Source: Brevundimonas sp. UBA4553 (GTDB lineage Bacteria; Pseudomonadota; Alphaproteobacteria; Caulobacterales; Caulobacteraceae). Taken from it: DNA of 64,000 nucleotides. Where the stretch lies: assembly GCF_002387245.1 (NCBI RefSeq), contig NZ_DGLD01000017.1, forward strand, positions 62,001 through 126,000, read 5' to 3'. The notes below the pieces were generated by a model that was not told the DNA's origin, ran no database searches, and was given only the letters and a program-made list of their open reading frames with translations. The translations under genes and the position numbers were made by a program. This document shows, piece after piece, positions 26,418-34,402 of the stretch (positions are counted from its first letter, which is position 1; each line of letters opens with the position of its first letter).

Positions 26418-27053
26418 TCAGCCCGCCTTCACGAACTCACCTTCGATGTGCAGTTCGACCTCGTCGCCCAGGGCCGGCAGGCCGAAGGTGATGCCGAAGT
26501 CCGACCGCTTGATCTTGGCCTCGCCGTCAAAGCCGGCCTTGTAGCCGCCGCGCGTCTGGCCCGCCTGATTGAAATCGACCTCCATCGTCACCGGCTTGGT
26601 CACGCCGCGCAGCGTCAGCTCGCCATAGACCGTGGCCTCGTCAGGGTCGGACGGATCGACGACGATGCGGGTCGAGCGGAAGGTGGCGACCGGGTGATTG
26701 GCGGTGTCGAAGAAGTCGGCCGTCTGCAGGTGACGGTTCAGCCCGTCGGAGTTCGAAGCCACCTCGGTCAGAGGAATGGTCGCCGTCAGGCTGCTGGCCG
26801 AGGGATTGGCCGGATCCAGCTTCAGTTCGGCCTGCACGTTCACGAACTGGCCGACATAGGTCGAGAAGCCGAGGTGGTCGACCGACCAGGTGATCTTGCC
26901 GTGGGCGGGATCCAGCTTGTAGTCGCCGGCCTGGACTTCGGACGGCACGCGGGTCAGGGCCGCCTGGGCGACGACCGCGCCGCCGGCCACGAGGCTGAGC
27001 GCCATAGCCCCTGCGCCGATGCGAACGACTTTGGAACGAGCGGTGAAACGCAT
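26418..27053 (-). CDS. YceI family periplasmic protein
   Basis: 211 residues. A signal peptide (about 1-31, with GAMALSLVAGGAVVAQAALT) is followed by the YceI lipocalin-like domain: YKLDPAHGKITWSVDHLGFS at the start and FGITFGLPALGDEVELHIEG at the end. YceI proteins bind isoprenoid or other lipophilic molecules in the periplasm. Its stop directly abuts the convergent S4 gene. It is divergent from the ferredoxin gene. Confidence 0.93.
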   Translation of the reverse strand: MRFTARSKVVRIGAGAMALSLVAGGAVVAQAALTRVPSEVQAGDYKLDPAHGKITWSVDHLGFSTYVGQFVNVQAELKLDPANPSASSLTATIPLTEVASNSDGLNRHLQTADFFDTANHPVATFRSTRIVVDPSDPDEATVYGELTLRGVTKPVTMEVDFNQAGQTRGGYKAGFDGEAKIKRSDFGITFGLPALGDEVELHIEGEFVKAG

Positions 27054-27225
27054 GGGCGAACCTCCTTCTGACCTGTGATCTGTAATCGTATGAGATGCAG
27101 ACGCGACGCAGGGCCGTCAAGCTTCCCGGACCATTGCGACAGCGCCCTCGGTTGACAGTTGGTTCCGAGGGGGCCATTTGCCCGCCCTCGACCTTGATCG
27201 CCGCCAAAGGGCCCGCCCGACCGCC

Positions 27226-27567
27226 ATGACCTACATCGTCACCGACGCCTGCGTGAAATGTAAGTTCATGGACTGTGTCGAGGTCTGCCCGGTCGACTGT
27301 TTCTACGAGGGCGAGAACTTCCTCGTCATCGCGCCTGACGAGTGCATCGATTGCGGCGTCTGCGAGCCCGAATGCCCCGTGGACGCCATCGTCCCCGACA
27401 CCGAGGACGAGCCGGACGGCAAGTGGCTGCAGGTCAACGCCGAATACGCCAAGGTCTGGCCCAACATTACGGTGAAGGGCACGCCCCCCGCCGATCGCGA
27501 ACAGTATGAGCGCGAGACCGGCAAGTACGAGAAATACTTCAGCCCCAAACCGGGCAAGGGCTCCTAA
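27226..27567 (+). CDS. fdxA: Seven-iron ferredoxin FdxA
   Basis: 113 residues from the ATG at 27226. Cysteines at 9, 12, 17, 21 and 25, then 40, 43, 46 and 50 give the pattern of a 3Fe-4S plus 4Fe-4S ferredoxin (TDACVKCKFMDCVEVCPVDC and ECIDCGVCEPECPVDAI). The C-terminal 50 residues, including a Tyr/Lys-rich end, are the usual extension. It is an essential small electron carrier in many alphaproteobacteria and regularly lies near carD. Confidence 0.95.
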   Translation: MTYIVTDACVKCKFMDCVEVCPVDCFYEGENFLVIAPDECIDCGVCEPECPVDAIVPDTEDEPDGKWLQVNAEYAKVWPNITVKGTPPADREQYERETGKYEKYFSPKPGKGS

Positions 27568-27879
27568 GGTCCAAACACAATCCGGTCACAATGTGCCGGA
27601 ACCACTCGGACGTCCTGAGGATGTTTTGAGATTTCCTAATTTTATGATAGGTTCCTCCCTATTCGAGACAGACGGTTTCACGCCTCCGGCGCGCACCGCC
27701 TGTGTTTGCGACAGTCCCCCGCCGAACAGACGGGGTCGGCCAGAGGTTCGGTGATCCGCTTTCGCGTCTGATGTTTGATTTGACGGCCCAACCGACGGGA
27801 CTCGTTTCCGGCGGCGGGGGTGTTTTCGCTCATCGGCTGTTTCAGCGCCTCGCCAGCCCTGTTCCGGGAAAGGAATGAC
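27568..27879. other. Gene-free stretch between fdxA and carD
   Basis: About 312 bases without a convincing reading frame. A relatively AT-rich patch near 27620-27660 includes TATGAT at 27643-27648 but no matching -35 box. A TTGACG element at 27780-27785 could serve carD, but its -10 region is GC-rich. No terminator hairpin with a T-run follows fdxA. I cannot assign an RNA gene here. Confidence 0.5.
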
Positions 27880-28446
27880 ATGACGAGCAAGACCGGTCTG
27901 GAATTCAAGGTTGGCGATGCGGTGGTCTATCCCGCGCACGGCGTCGGCAAGGTGGCCGCGATCGAGACTCAGGAAGTCGCCGGCATGTCGCTGGAGGTCT
28001 ATGTCGTGACCTTCGACCACGAAAAGATGACCCTGCGCGTCCCGACCAAGAAAGCCAAGACCGCCGGTCTGCGCACCCTGGCCGCCGACGACACCGTCAC
28101 CAAGGCCCTGACGACCCTCAAGGGCCGCGCCCGCGTCAAGCGCACCATGTGGTCGCGCCGCGCCCAGGAATATGAAGCCAAGATCAACTCTGGCGACCTG
28201 ATTTCGATCGCCGAGGTGGTCCGCGACCTTCACCGCGCCGACACCCAGCCGGAACAGTCCTATTCGGAGCGTCAGCTCTATGAATCGGCTCTGGACCGCA
28301 TGGCCCGCGAAGTCGCCGCCGCCAACAAGATCGACAAGGACGCCGCCGTGGCCCTGCTCGGCAAGTCGCTGAGCGCCAAGAAGCCGGTCCCGACCGCTGC
28401 TGAACTGGAAGCCGCCGCCGCCGAGGCCGAGGCTGAAGCCGCCTGA
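27880..28446 (+). CDS. carD: CarD family transcriptional regulator
   Basis: 188 residues from the ATG at 27880, with GGGAAAGGA just upstream. The N-terminal RNA-polymerase-interaction domain (FKVGDAVVYPAHGVGKVAAI) binds the beta subunit, and the helical C-terminal domain (MWSRRAQEYEAKINSGDLIS, ERQLYESALDRMAREVAA) contacts promoter DNA to stabilise open complexes. The Ala/Glu-rich tail after residue 160 is low-complexity. A strong terminator follows. An in-frame upstream ATG at 27820 lacks a ribosome binding site and is unlikely. Confidence 0.93.
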   Translation: MTSKTGLEFKVGDAVVYPAHGVGKVAAIETQEVAGMSLEVYVVTFDHEKMTLRVPTKKAKTAGLRTLAADDTVTKALTTLKGRARVKRTMWSRRAQEYEAKINSGDLISIAEVVRDLHRADTQPEQSYSERQLYESALDRMAREVAAANKIDKDAAVALLGKSLSAKKPVPTAAELEAAAAEAEAEAA

Positions 28447-28473
28447 TTCACAGGCGAACCTTCGATACGACAG

Positions 28474-28501
28474 AGGCCCGGTGGAAACGCCGGGCCTTTT
28501 T
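28474..28501 (+). terminator. Rho-independent terminator after carD
   Basis: Stem AGGCCCGGTG / CGCCGGGCCT with a GAAA loop and TTTT immediately after. Its design closely matches the terminator after rpmB. Confidence 0.9.
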
Positions 28502-28513
28502 CGTGGGCGAGTC

Positions 28514-29290
28514 CTAGAACCAGCCCGCCTCCTTCAGCGTGGAGCCATGGGTTCGGCTGACGGGCGCGGTGAGCCCTCCGGCCAGACGAACCTCGCCCGC
28601 GCCGCGCCGCCATCGCACGTCCTCCACCGCGTCCGCCGCCACCCACCATGACCGGTGGACGCGCCAGCCATGAGCTCCGGCGAGTTCGCTCAGGGCGTCG
28701 CCGAACCGCAGCGTGATCAGTTCGGCCCCAGCGTCGGTATGAACCTTCAGATAGTGGTCGTGCGCCTCGACGGCGATCAGCCGCGCCGAACGACGCTTCG
28801 CCGACAGCCTTCGCCGAAACGCGACCTCGGCCTCGGGCAGGGGCGGAGCGATAACGGTTCGCGTCTCGATCCGGGCCGGCGAACGGCGCCAGACCAGGGC
28901 CCGCACCGCCATCACCGCCAGCAGTATGGGCCACACCTGCCAGTGCAGCCGCATGAAGCCGGACCAGTCGATCCGCCCGCCCATGACCAGATGCTCGGCG
29001 ACCAGCACCACCAACGACACCGCCGGCGTCATGAGAACCGACACCACCGCGACGCGTAGCCAGACGACCCTGACGCGCCGGCTCAGCAGTTCGTCGGCGG
29101 CGACGCCGACCAGGCCGCCTCCGACCATGCAGATCATCCAGTAGACATAGCGCCCGACGACGGGGACGCGGTCCGAACCGAAAGGTCCCAGAAAGCCCAT
29201 CAGCAGGCCGATCGCGGCCAGGATCGCCAGATCGACGCCCCACCGTCGCACCGAGGGCGCCACGCCCGTCACTGTCGCCTTTCCGGTCAT
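28514..29290 (-). CDS. Membrane-bound LytTR family transcriptional regulator
   Basis: 258 residues from the ATG at 29290 (MTGKATVTGV). Four membrane helices fill roughly residues 15-140 (LAILAAIGLLMGFLGPFG; VYWMICMVGGGLVGVAADEL; VAVVSVLMTPAVSLVVLVAE; WPILLAVMAVRALVW), followed by a C-terminal LytTR DNA-binding domain with LIAVEAHDHYLKVHTDAGAE and WRVHRSWWVAADAV. The sensor-less, membrane-anchored layout suggests that membrane or ligand state directly controls DNA binding. It is divergent from a DUF2306 membrane protein that may be its target. Confidence 0.88.
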   Translation of the reverse strand: MTGKATVTGVAPSVRRWGVDLAILAAIGLLMGFLGPFGSDRVPVVGRYVYWMICMVGGGLVGVAADELLSRRVRVVWLRVAVVSVLMTPAVSLVVLVAEHLVMGGRIDWSGFMRLHWQVWPILLAVMAVRALVWRRSPARIETRTVIAPPLPEAEVAFRRRLSAKRRSARLIAVEAHDHYLKVHTDAGAELITLRFGDALSELAGAHGWRVHRSWWVAADAVEDVRWRRGAGEVRLAGGLTAPVSRTHGSTLKEAGWF

Positions 29291-29394
29291 GCTGTCCCGT
29301 TCGCGCAACCCTGGCGCCGCTCGCGAAGCAAGGCCTAGCGAGCGATCGCAGGTCCGGCAATGGCGTTCGTTCAAACCGCCACGAGGACCGCTGA

Positions 29395-30072
29395 ATGACC
29401 CCCGCCGCCCCTCTTCCAACACGCGCCGCGCCATGGGGCGCCCGTCTTGCCTGGCTGATCCTCGCCATCCTCTGTCTGGGCGTCGCCGCATACTCCGCCC
29501 GCTATCTGCTACATCCGCCGCAGACGCCCGCCCAGGCGCTGGGCAACCCCCTCGGCGTTCCCTGGCTCTTTATCCATGTGGCGGGCGCCGTCGTCGCCCT
29601 GCTGCTCGGATCGCTGCAGTTCCTGCCCGTCCTGCGTCGAGGCTCGCGTCCGCCGCACCGCTGGGTGGGTCGCGTCTATGTCGCGGGCTGCCTGATCGGC
29701 GGTCTGGCGGGCTTGGTTCTGGCAGCCGGCTCGCACGCCGGCCCCATCGCCTCGGCGGGATTCGGCGCTCTGGCCGTCCTCTGGATCGCCACGACCTCGC
29801 TTGGCTGGCGCGCGGCGGTCCAGGGCCGGTTCGACGAGCACCGCCGCTGGATGATCCGCTCCTGGGCCCTGACGCTGGCTGCGGTGACGCTGCGGCTCTA
29901 TCTGCCGCTGGTCATGATTCTCGACCTGCCGTTCCCGCCCTGGTACCGCGCCATCTCGTTCGCGTGCTGGGTCCCGAATCTGATCGCAGCGGAGCTATGG
30001 CTGCGTCGCGCGCAGCCTTCCCTCCCGCCCGCCGTCAGAAATACTCGGCGTTGGCAGGGCATTGGGCGCTGA
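29395..30072 (+). CDS. DUF2306 family membrane protein
   Basis: 225 residues, about seven hydrophobic segments. Family landmarks are HVAGAVVALLLGSLQFLP, PHRWVGRVYVAGCLIGGLAG and DEHRRWMIRSWALTLAAVTL. Histidines in HRW/HRRW positions could bind heme or metal, but that is not established. It is transcribed divergently from the LytTR gene and overlaps the 3' end of the convergent DUF3617 gene by 38 bases. Confidence 0.85.
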   Translation: MTPAAPLPTRAAPWGARLAWLILAILCLGVAAYSARYLLHPPQTPAQALGNPLGVPWLFIHVAGAVVALLLGSLQFLPVLRRGSRPPHRWVGRVYVAGCLIGGLAGLVLAAGSHAGPIASAGFGALAVLWIATTSLGWRAAVQGRFDEHRRWMIRSWALTLAAVTLRLYLPLVMILDLPFPPWYRAISFACWVPNLIAAELWLRRAQPSLPPAVRNTRRWQGIGR

Positions 30073-30550
30073 GGCGCCGGGCGGTGATGCTGGCGGGGAT
30101 GTAGGGCGTACCGCGCGCGAGCTGGGCTCCGCCGTTGAAGCGGAAGCTCTCGGTTTGATAGGTGCCGTTCAGGCGCACATTGATGCGACGTCCCTTGCGG
30201 TCCTGGCAGCTGCCTTCAAAGCGGGCGTTGCCGTCCCCGACCTGACGTGTCGGATAGGTGCACTGCCACTTGCGCGTCGACAGGCCGCCGAAGAAGCGGT
30301 TGATCTCGCTGGGACGCACGCACTTCTGCTCCGTATCGCGGCTGCCCAAGGCGCTGGTCGTGTATTCCCAATAGCCAGGCAGCACGGGCTGGGCCGGCGC
30401 CGCGGTCTGCGCCTGAAGCGCCGTCGTGGGGGCGGCGAGCATCACCGCGCCCGCCGCGACGGGCGCCGCCGTCAGGACAGCGCGGCTCAGGGCGCGCGTC
30501 CACGAAGAGCGCGGGGTCTGGACAGGGGAAGGTTTGCGATAGGTCTTCAT
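30035..30550 (-). CDS. DUF3617 family periplasmic protein
   Basis: 171 residues from the ATG at 30550. A long signal region (residues about 18-48, SRAVLTAAPVAAGAVMLAAP then TTALQAQ) precedes the DUF3617 core: LPGYWEYTTSALGSRDTEQK, then four cysteines in KCVRPSEI, WQCTYPT, GSCQDRKG and AQCPANAEYF. Disulfides between them are likely. The function of this family is unknown. Its 3' end overlaps the convergent gene by 38 bases. Confidence 0.85.
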   Translation of the reverse strand: MKTYRKPSPVQTPRSSWTRALSRAVLTAAPVAAGAVMLAAPTTALQAQTAAPAQPVLPGYWEYTTSALGSRDTEQKCVRPSEINRFFGGLSTRKWQCTYPTRQVGDGNARFEGSCQDRKGRRINVRLNGTYQTESFRFNGGAQLARGTPYIPASITARRLSAQCPANAEYF

Positions 30551-30752
30551 GCGATCCTCTATATAGCAGGTCGTTGAACGCAGGCTGAACGAAGCCGATC
30601 CCCGCCGCTGATCCCCGGCCTGACTCGACTCCAGCCTTGACGGCCTCCGAGTCATTCCTCTATACGGCCCCTCTCTCGCAGGGGTCCGCCCGCTGCGTGC
30701 ACCTGTTTCATGCGTCCGCAACGCTCGCGGATGTGACCTTGAGGATCTTAAG

Positions 30753-31049
30753 ATGTCGCGTCGCTGCGAACTCACGGGTATCGGCCCGATGGTCGGCCAC
30801 AATGTGAGCCACTCGAACGTCAAGACCAAGCGCCGGTTCTTGCCCTCGCTGAAGACGGTCAAGGTGGCTTCCGAGTCGCTGGGCCAAACCTTCTCGCTGC
30901 GCATCTCGAACGCCGCGCTGCGCACCCTCGACTACAAGGGCGGTCTGGACGCCTTCATCGTCAAGGCTCGCGACGAGAAGCTGTCGGTCGCCGCCCTGCG
31001 CATCAAGCGTCAGGTCAAGGCCAAGCTGGCTGAACAGACCGCCGCCTAA
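30753..31049 (+). CDS. rpmB: 50S ribosomal protein L28
   Basis: 98 residues. MSRRCELTGIGPMVGHNVSH followed by NVKTKRRFLPSL is the L28 signature; the C-terminus is the longer alphaproteobacterial type. It is monocistronic, with about 200 bases of upstream leader and a terminator 27 bases after the stop. Confidence 0.98.
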   Translation: MSRRCELTGIGPMVGHNVSHSNVKTKRRFLPSLKTVKVASESLGQTFSLRISNAALRTLDYKGGLDAFIVKARDEKLSVAALRIKRQVKAKLAEQTAA

Positions 31050-31075
31050 GCCGCGTCGTCTGACCCGATTTGAAG

Positions 31076-31106
31076 AGGCCGGTGGAAACACCGGCCTTTT
31101 TCTTTG
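31076..31106 (+). terminator. Rho-independent terminator of rpmB
   Basis: Nine-base-pair stem AGGCCGGTG / CACCGGCCT with a GAAA loop, followed by TTTTCTTT. Confidence 0.92.
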
Positions 31107-31158
31107 CGCGCTTGCCGGCCCCGGCTAGGCTCGCGGTCAGACTTGCCGGAGCCCTGCC

Positions 31159-32874
31159 TTGCGCCTGACCGCCGCCCTCTGCCTGACCACAGCCCTGATG
31201 TCGGCGCCCGCCCTCAGTCCGGCGTGGGCTCAAGACGCCGCGCCCGCGCGCGATTCCACACCCTTCACCCTGTCCAGCGGAACGCCTCGCACGCCCGAGC
31301 AACTGGCGTTGCGTTTCGACAAGGCCGATCTGTCCTTCAAACTGCTGCCGGACACCCAGTCGATCGAAGGCGTCGCTGTCCTGGACTTCACCGCCACGGC
31401 CCCCGCCTCCGCCGTCGTGGTCGAACTGGACACCCTGTTCGCCATCACCGCCGTCGCCGTGGACGGCCAGTCGGTCACCGGCTGGTCCAACCCCGAGGGC
31501 CGCCTGACCATCCCTCTGGCCCAGCCTTTGACGCCCGGTCATAGGGCCTCCGTCCGCATCGCCTATTCCGGCCGCCCGCATCAGGCCCAGCGCGCCCCGT
31601 GGGACGGCGGTTTCGTCTGGACCACCACGCCCGACGGCCAGCCCTGGATCGCCAGCGCGGTTCAGGGCGAGGGCTGCGACCTGTTCTGGCCCTGCGTCGA
31701 TCATCCGCAGGGCGAGCCGGACCGCGTGGATCTGCACATCACCATACCATCCGCCCTCAGCGCCCCCGCCAATGGCCGATTCCTGGGCAAGACCGACAAC
31801 GGCGACGGCACCACCACCTGGAACTGGACCGCGCGACAGCCCGACACCTACGCCATCAGCCTGAACGTTGGCCCCTTCATGGAAATGACCGCCGACTACC
31901 CGAGCCGTTTCGGCAACACCGTCCCTCTGCGCTTCTGGCATCTGGCCCCGGACGACCCGGCCAAGGCCGCCGCCCTTTTCGCCGAATTCCCCAAACAGCT
32001 GGACTTCTATGAAGCGACCATTGGTCCCTTCCCCTTCGGCGACGAGAAAATGGGCGTGGTCGAGACCCCGCACCTGGGCATGGAGCACCAGACCATCAAC
32101 GCCTACGGCAACGGCTACAAGCTGGACGGCAAGGGCTACGACTGGCTGTTGCAGCATGAACTGGCGCACGAATGGTTCGGCAATCAACTGACCAACGCCG
32201 ACTGGGACGACATGTGGCTGCACGAGGGTTTCGGCACCTATATGCAGCCGCTCTACGCCCGGTGGCTGAACGGCGAGCGGGCCATGCAGTCCGAACTGCA
32301 GACCATGCGGCTGACCCTGTCAAACCGCTTTCCGATGGTGTCAGGCAAGCCCCAGGACGCAGGCACGGTCTATGACGGCGAGACCGGGCCGGGGCTGGAC
32401 CTCTATTACAAGGGCGCGCTGATCGCCCACACCCTGCGCCTCTACATCGGTGACGACGCCTTCTATGAGAGCCTGCGCCGGCTGGTCTATGGACGCGCCG
32501 ATCCGAAGCCGGGCAACTTCCAGCCGCGCTACGCTACGACCCCCGACTACGTGGCCATCGTCAACGAGGTGACCGGCCGCGACCTGAACTGGTTCTTCGA
32601 CGCCTACCTCTATCAGGCCGCCCTGCCCGACCTGGTCATGACCCGCGACGGCGAGCGCGTGACCCTGGAGTGGAGGACTGGAAACGGTCGCCCCTTCCCC
32701 CTGCCGGTGGAGGTAGAGGTGGATGGGCGCACCCGCGCCCTGACCATGACAGACGGGCGCGCGACCTTCACCGCCCCCGCATCCGCCCACATCCTGCTGG
32801 ACCCCGGCTCCAGGGTTCTGCGCCGGCTGGAATACCTCGAAGTCTGGAAGGCCTCCCAGTCCGCCAAGGACTAA
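31159..32874 (+). CDS. M1 family metallopeptidase
   Basis: 571 residues from a TTG start. Signal peptide RLTAALCLTTALMSAPALS ending at AWAQ, so it is exported. The zinc motif HELAHEWFGN begins at His333, with the third ligand Glu in MWLHEGFGTY. The usual GxMEN exopeptidase loop appears as LGMEHQT, so the conserved Asn is replaced by His. It is shorter than aminopeptidase N and lacks the large C-terminal helical domain, ending in a small beta domain. Confidence 0.93.
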   Translation: MRLTAALCLTTALMSAPALSPAWAQDAAPARDSTPFTLSSGTPRTPEQLALRFDKADLSFKLLPDTQSIEGVAVLDFTATAPASAVVVELDTLFAITAVAVDGQSVTGWSNPEGRLTIPLAQPLTPGHRASVRIAYSGRPHQAQRAPWDGGFVWTTTPDGQPWIASAVQGEGCDLFWPCVDHPQGEPDRVDLHITIPSALSAPANGRFLGKTDNGDGTTTWNWTARQPDTYAISLNVGPFMEMTADYPSRFGNTVPLRFWHLAPDDPAKAAALFAEFPKQLDFYEATIGPFPFGDEKMGVVETPHLGMEHQTINAYGNGYKLDGKGYDWLLQHELAHEWFGNQLTNADWDDMWLHEGFGTYMQPLYARWLNGERAMQSELQTMRLTLSNRFPMVSGKPQDAGTVYDGETGPGLDLYYKGALIAHTLRLYIGDDAFYESLRRLVYGRADPKPGNFQPRYATTPDYVAIVNEVTGRDLNWFFDAYLYQAALPDLVMTRDGERVTLEWRTGNGRPFPLPVEVEVDGRTRALTMTDGRATFTAPASAHILLDPGSRVLRRLEYLEVWKASQSAKD

Positions 32875-32879
32875 GGCGA

Positions 32880-33338
32880 TCAGGTGCGGTCGATCTCGCT
32901 GCCCAGCGCGCCGTATCGCGCCTCGAAACCCGCCGTGTCGCCGCGCGCCAGATAACCGGCCTGATCCACCCAGTGATCACGCTCGATCCGCCCTTTGAAG
33001 GCGCCCAGATGTTGATCGACTTCAGCGATGTCGCGCGCCGTCCACGCCGCCATCTGATCGAAGCGTCGCACGCCCAGCCCGATCAGAAGCGCGTTCAGCG
33101 CCGGTCCCACGCCCTTGATCAATTCCAGATCATCAGGCGCGCCGACAGCCGGGGCGATCACAGGCCGGGCGTCAGGGAAGGCCGCGACCGGCTCCACGCG
33201 CGCCCCGGGCTCGACGATGGGCCTCACGACGGGCGCGACGGCGGCGGCCACCCGGCCCCATATCCACCAGCCGGTCGCAACGCCGATCAAGAGAGCGATC
33301 AGGCACAGATACCAATAGTCCGAAATCCAGGTAAGCAC
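32880..33338 (-). CDS. Membrane-anchored helix-hairpin-helix protein
   Basis: 152 residues. One N-terminal membrane helix (YLCLIALLIGVATGWWIWGR), an Ala/Pro/Val-rich linker (about 30-68), then a helix-hairpin-helix domain with DLELIKGVGPALNALLIGLG and the ending GRIERDHWVDQAGYLARGDT. This resembles the 'flap endonuclease-like' HhH proteins of alphaproteobacteria; no nuclease residues are evident. It closes a three-gene operon with the OmpA-type protein and a 34-residue membrane peptide whose helix shares the IGVAxxWxxWGR pattern with this one. Confidence 0.78.
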   Translation of the reverse strand: MLTWISDYWYLCLIALLIGVATGWWIWGRVAAAVAPVVRPIVEPGARVEPVAAFPDARPVIAPAVGAPDDLELIKGVGPALNALLIGLGVRRFDQMAAWTARDIAEVDQHLGAFKGRIERDHWVDQAGYLARGDTAGFEARYGALGSEIDRT

Positions 33339-33388
33339 GGGATGTCCCCTTTGCGAAACTTGGGTGTTGGGCGGGCTGCGTCAGGCGC

Positions 33389-33493
33389 CTAGGTCCTGGT
33401 CCGGGAGGATCGACCCCAGACGATCCAGGCGACCGCCACGCCGATCACGTAGAAGACCAGCAGGGTCAGCAGGGATTCGACGAACAGGCTCAT
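33389..33493 (-). CDS. 34-residue single-pass membrane peptide
   Basis: Short frame with ATG at 33493 and TAG at 33389-33391. It is preceded by GAGGAG nine bases upstream, an excellent ribosome binding site. The peptide is one hydrophobic helix (SLLTLLVFYVIGVAVAWIVW) followed by GRSSRTRT. It starts 12 bases after the OmpA-type gene stop and ends 50 bases before the HhH protein gene. The end of its helix, IGVAVAWIVWGR, parallels IGVATGWWIWGR in the neighbour. I do not know a named family. Confidence 0.75.
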   Translation of the reverse strand: MSLFVESLLTLLVFYVIGVAVAWIVWGRSSRTRT

Positions 33494-33505
33494 GGCTCAA
33501 TCTCC

Positions 33506-34267
33506 TCACTGGGCCTGGGGCGTTGCAGCGACCGGCGCGGACATCGCCCGGCTGACGACGAATTCAATGCGTCGGTTGGCGGCGTTGGCGACCTCGCCTT
33601 CGCCCGGAGCCTTGGGCTGCATCTCGCCGTAACCCTTGGGCGCCAGTCGCGCAGCCGGCACGCCGCGCGCCTCCAACGCCGCCACCACGGTTCTCGCACG
33701 CGCCTCGGACAGACGCTGATTGGCCTCCACGCCGCCTGTCAGATCGGTATGGCCGGCGATCTCGATCAGGGCGCCCGTGCAGTTCTTCAGCGAAACAGCG
33801 ACCGTCTCCAGAAGCGGCGTCGAAGCGGGATCCAGCGCCGCCGTGCCGGTGTCGAACAGGATGACCTTGCCGGCGACCGCGCTATCAACCTCGGCCTGAC
33901 AGTTCACGACCGCCTCGGGCGCAACCGGGGTTACGGGCGCAGCGACGGGCGCGGCGGCCGGGGCCGGCAGGCTCGGTCCATCGGCCCAGCGCGCGCCCTT
34001 GACCCCCGGTATGGCCCGGGCCTCGGCCAGCAACCTCTGCCGGTCCGCTTCGGACGCGGGCCCAGACAGAACCACGACCCGATCCAGCATGGGTTTGGTG
34101 ACCATGGCGGCGGTGACGCCGGGCAGACCGCTGGCGGCGACCCTCGCCTGCGCCTCGGCCTGCAACTTGTCGATGAAGCGAAGACCCAGCCCGAAGGCGC
34201 TGTGGCTGGCCATCGCCATCAGCGCCGTCACAACCGCGCCGATGATGAATTTGGTGACGCCGTTCAT
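33506..34267 (-). CDS. OmpA family protein with N-terminal membrane segment
   Basis: 253 residues. A hydrophobic N-terminus (TKFIIGAVVTALMAMASHSA) precedes a BON-like region at about 30-97 (VVVLSGPASEADRQRLLAEA), a Pro/Ala linker at about 100-120, and a C-terminal OmpA peptidoglycan-binding domain (ILFDTGTAALDP, IEIAGHTDLTGG, NQRLSEARARTVVAALEARG, NRRIEFVV). First gene of the operon with the 34-residue peptide and the HhH membrane protein. The order of segments is like mycobacterial OmpATb/ArfA, which also precedes a tiny membrane peptide and a second membrane protein. Confidence 0.88.
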   Translation of the reverse strand: MNGVTKFIIGAVVTALMAMASHSAFGLGLRFIDKLQAEAQARVAASGLPGVTAAMVTKPMLDRVVVLSGPASEADRQRLLAEARAIPGVKGARWADGPSLPAPAAAPVAAPVTPVAPEAVVNCQAEVDSAVAGKVILFDTGTAALDPASTPLLETVAVSLKNCTGALIEIAGHTDLTGGVEANQRLSEARARTVVAALEARGVPAARLAPKGYGEMQPKAPGEGEVANAANRRIEFVVSRAMSAPVAATPQAQ

Positions 34268-34402
34268 CAGGACTACTCCTCATTGCCGGGCGGCCGCAGG
34301 CAGGACGGTTCACGTCCCCCTTGAGTCGCGGGCTAATGAGCAGCAAACGCGCCACGTGTCATTACACTGTTCGGTGAGATTCGCTTGAAACGAAGCGGCG
34401 CC

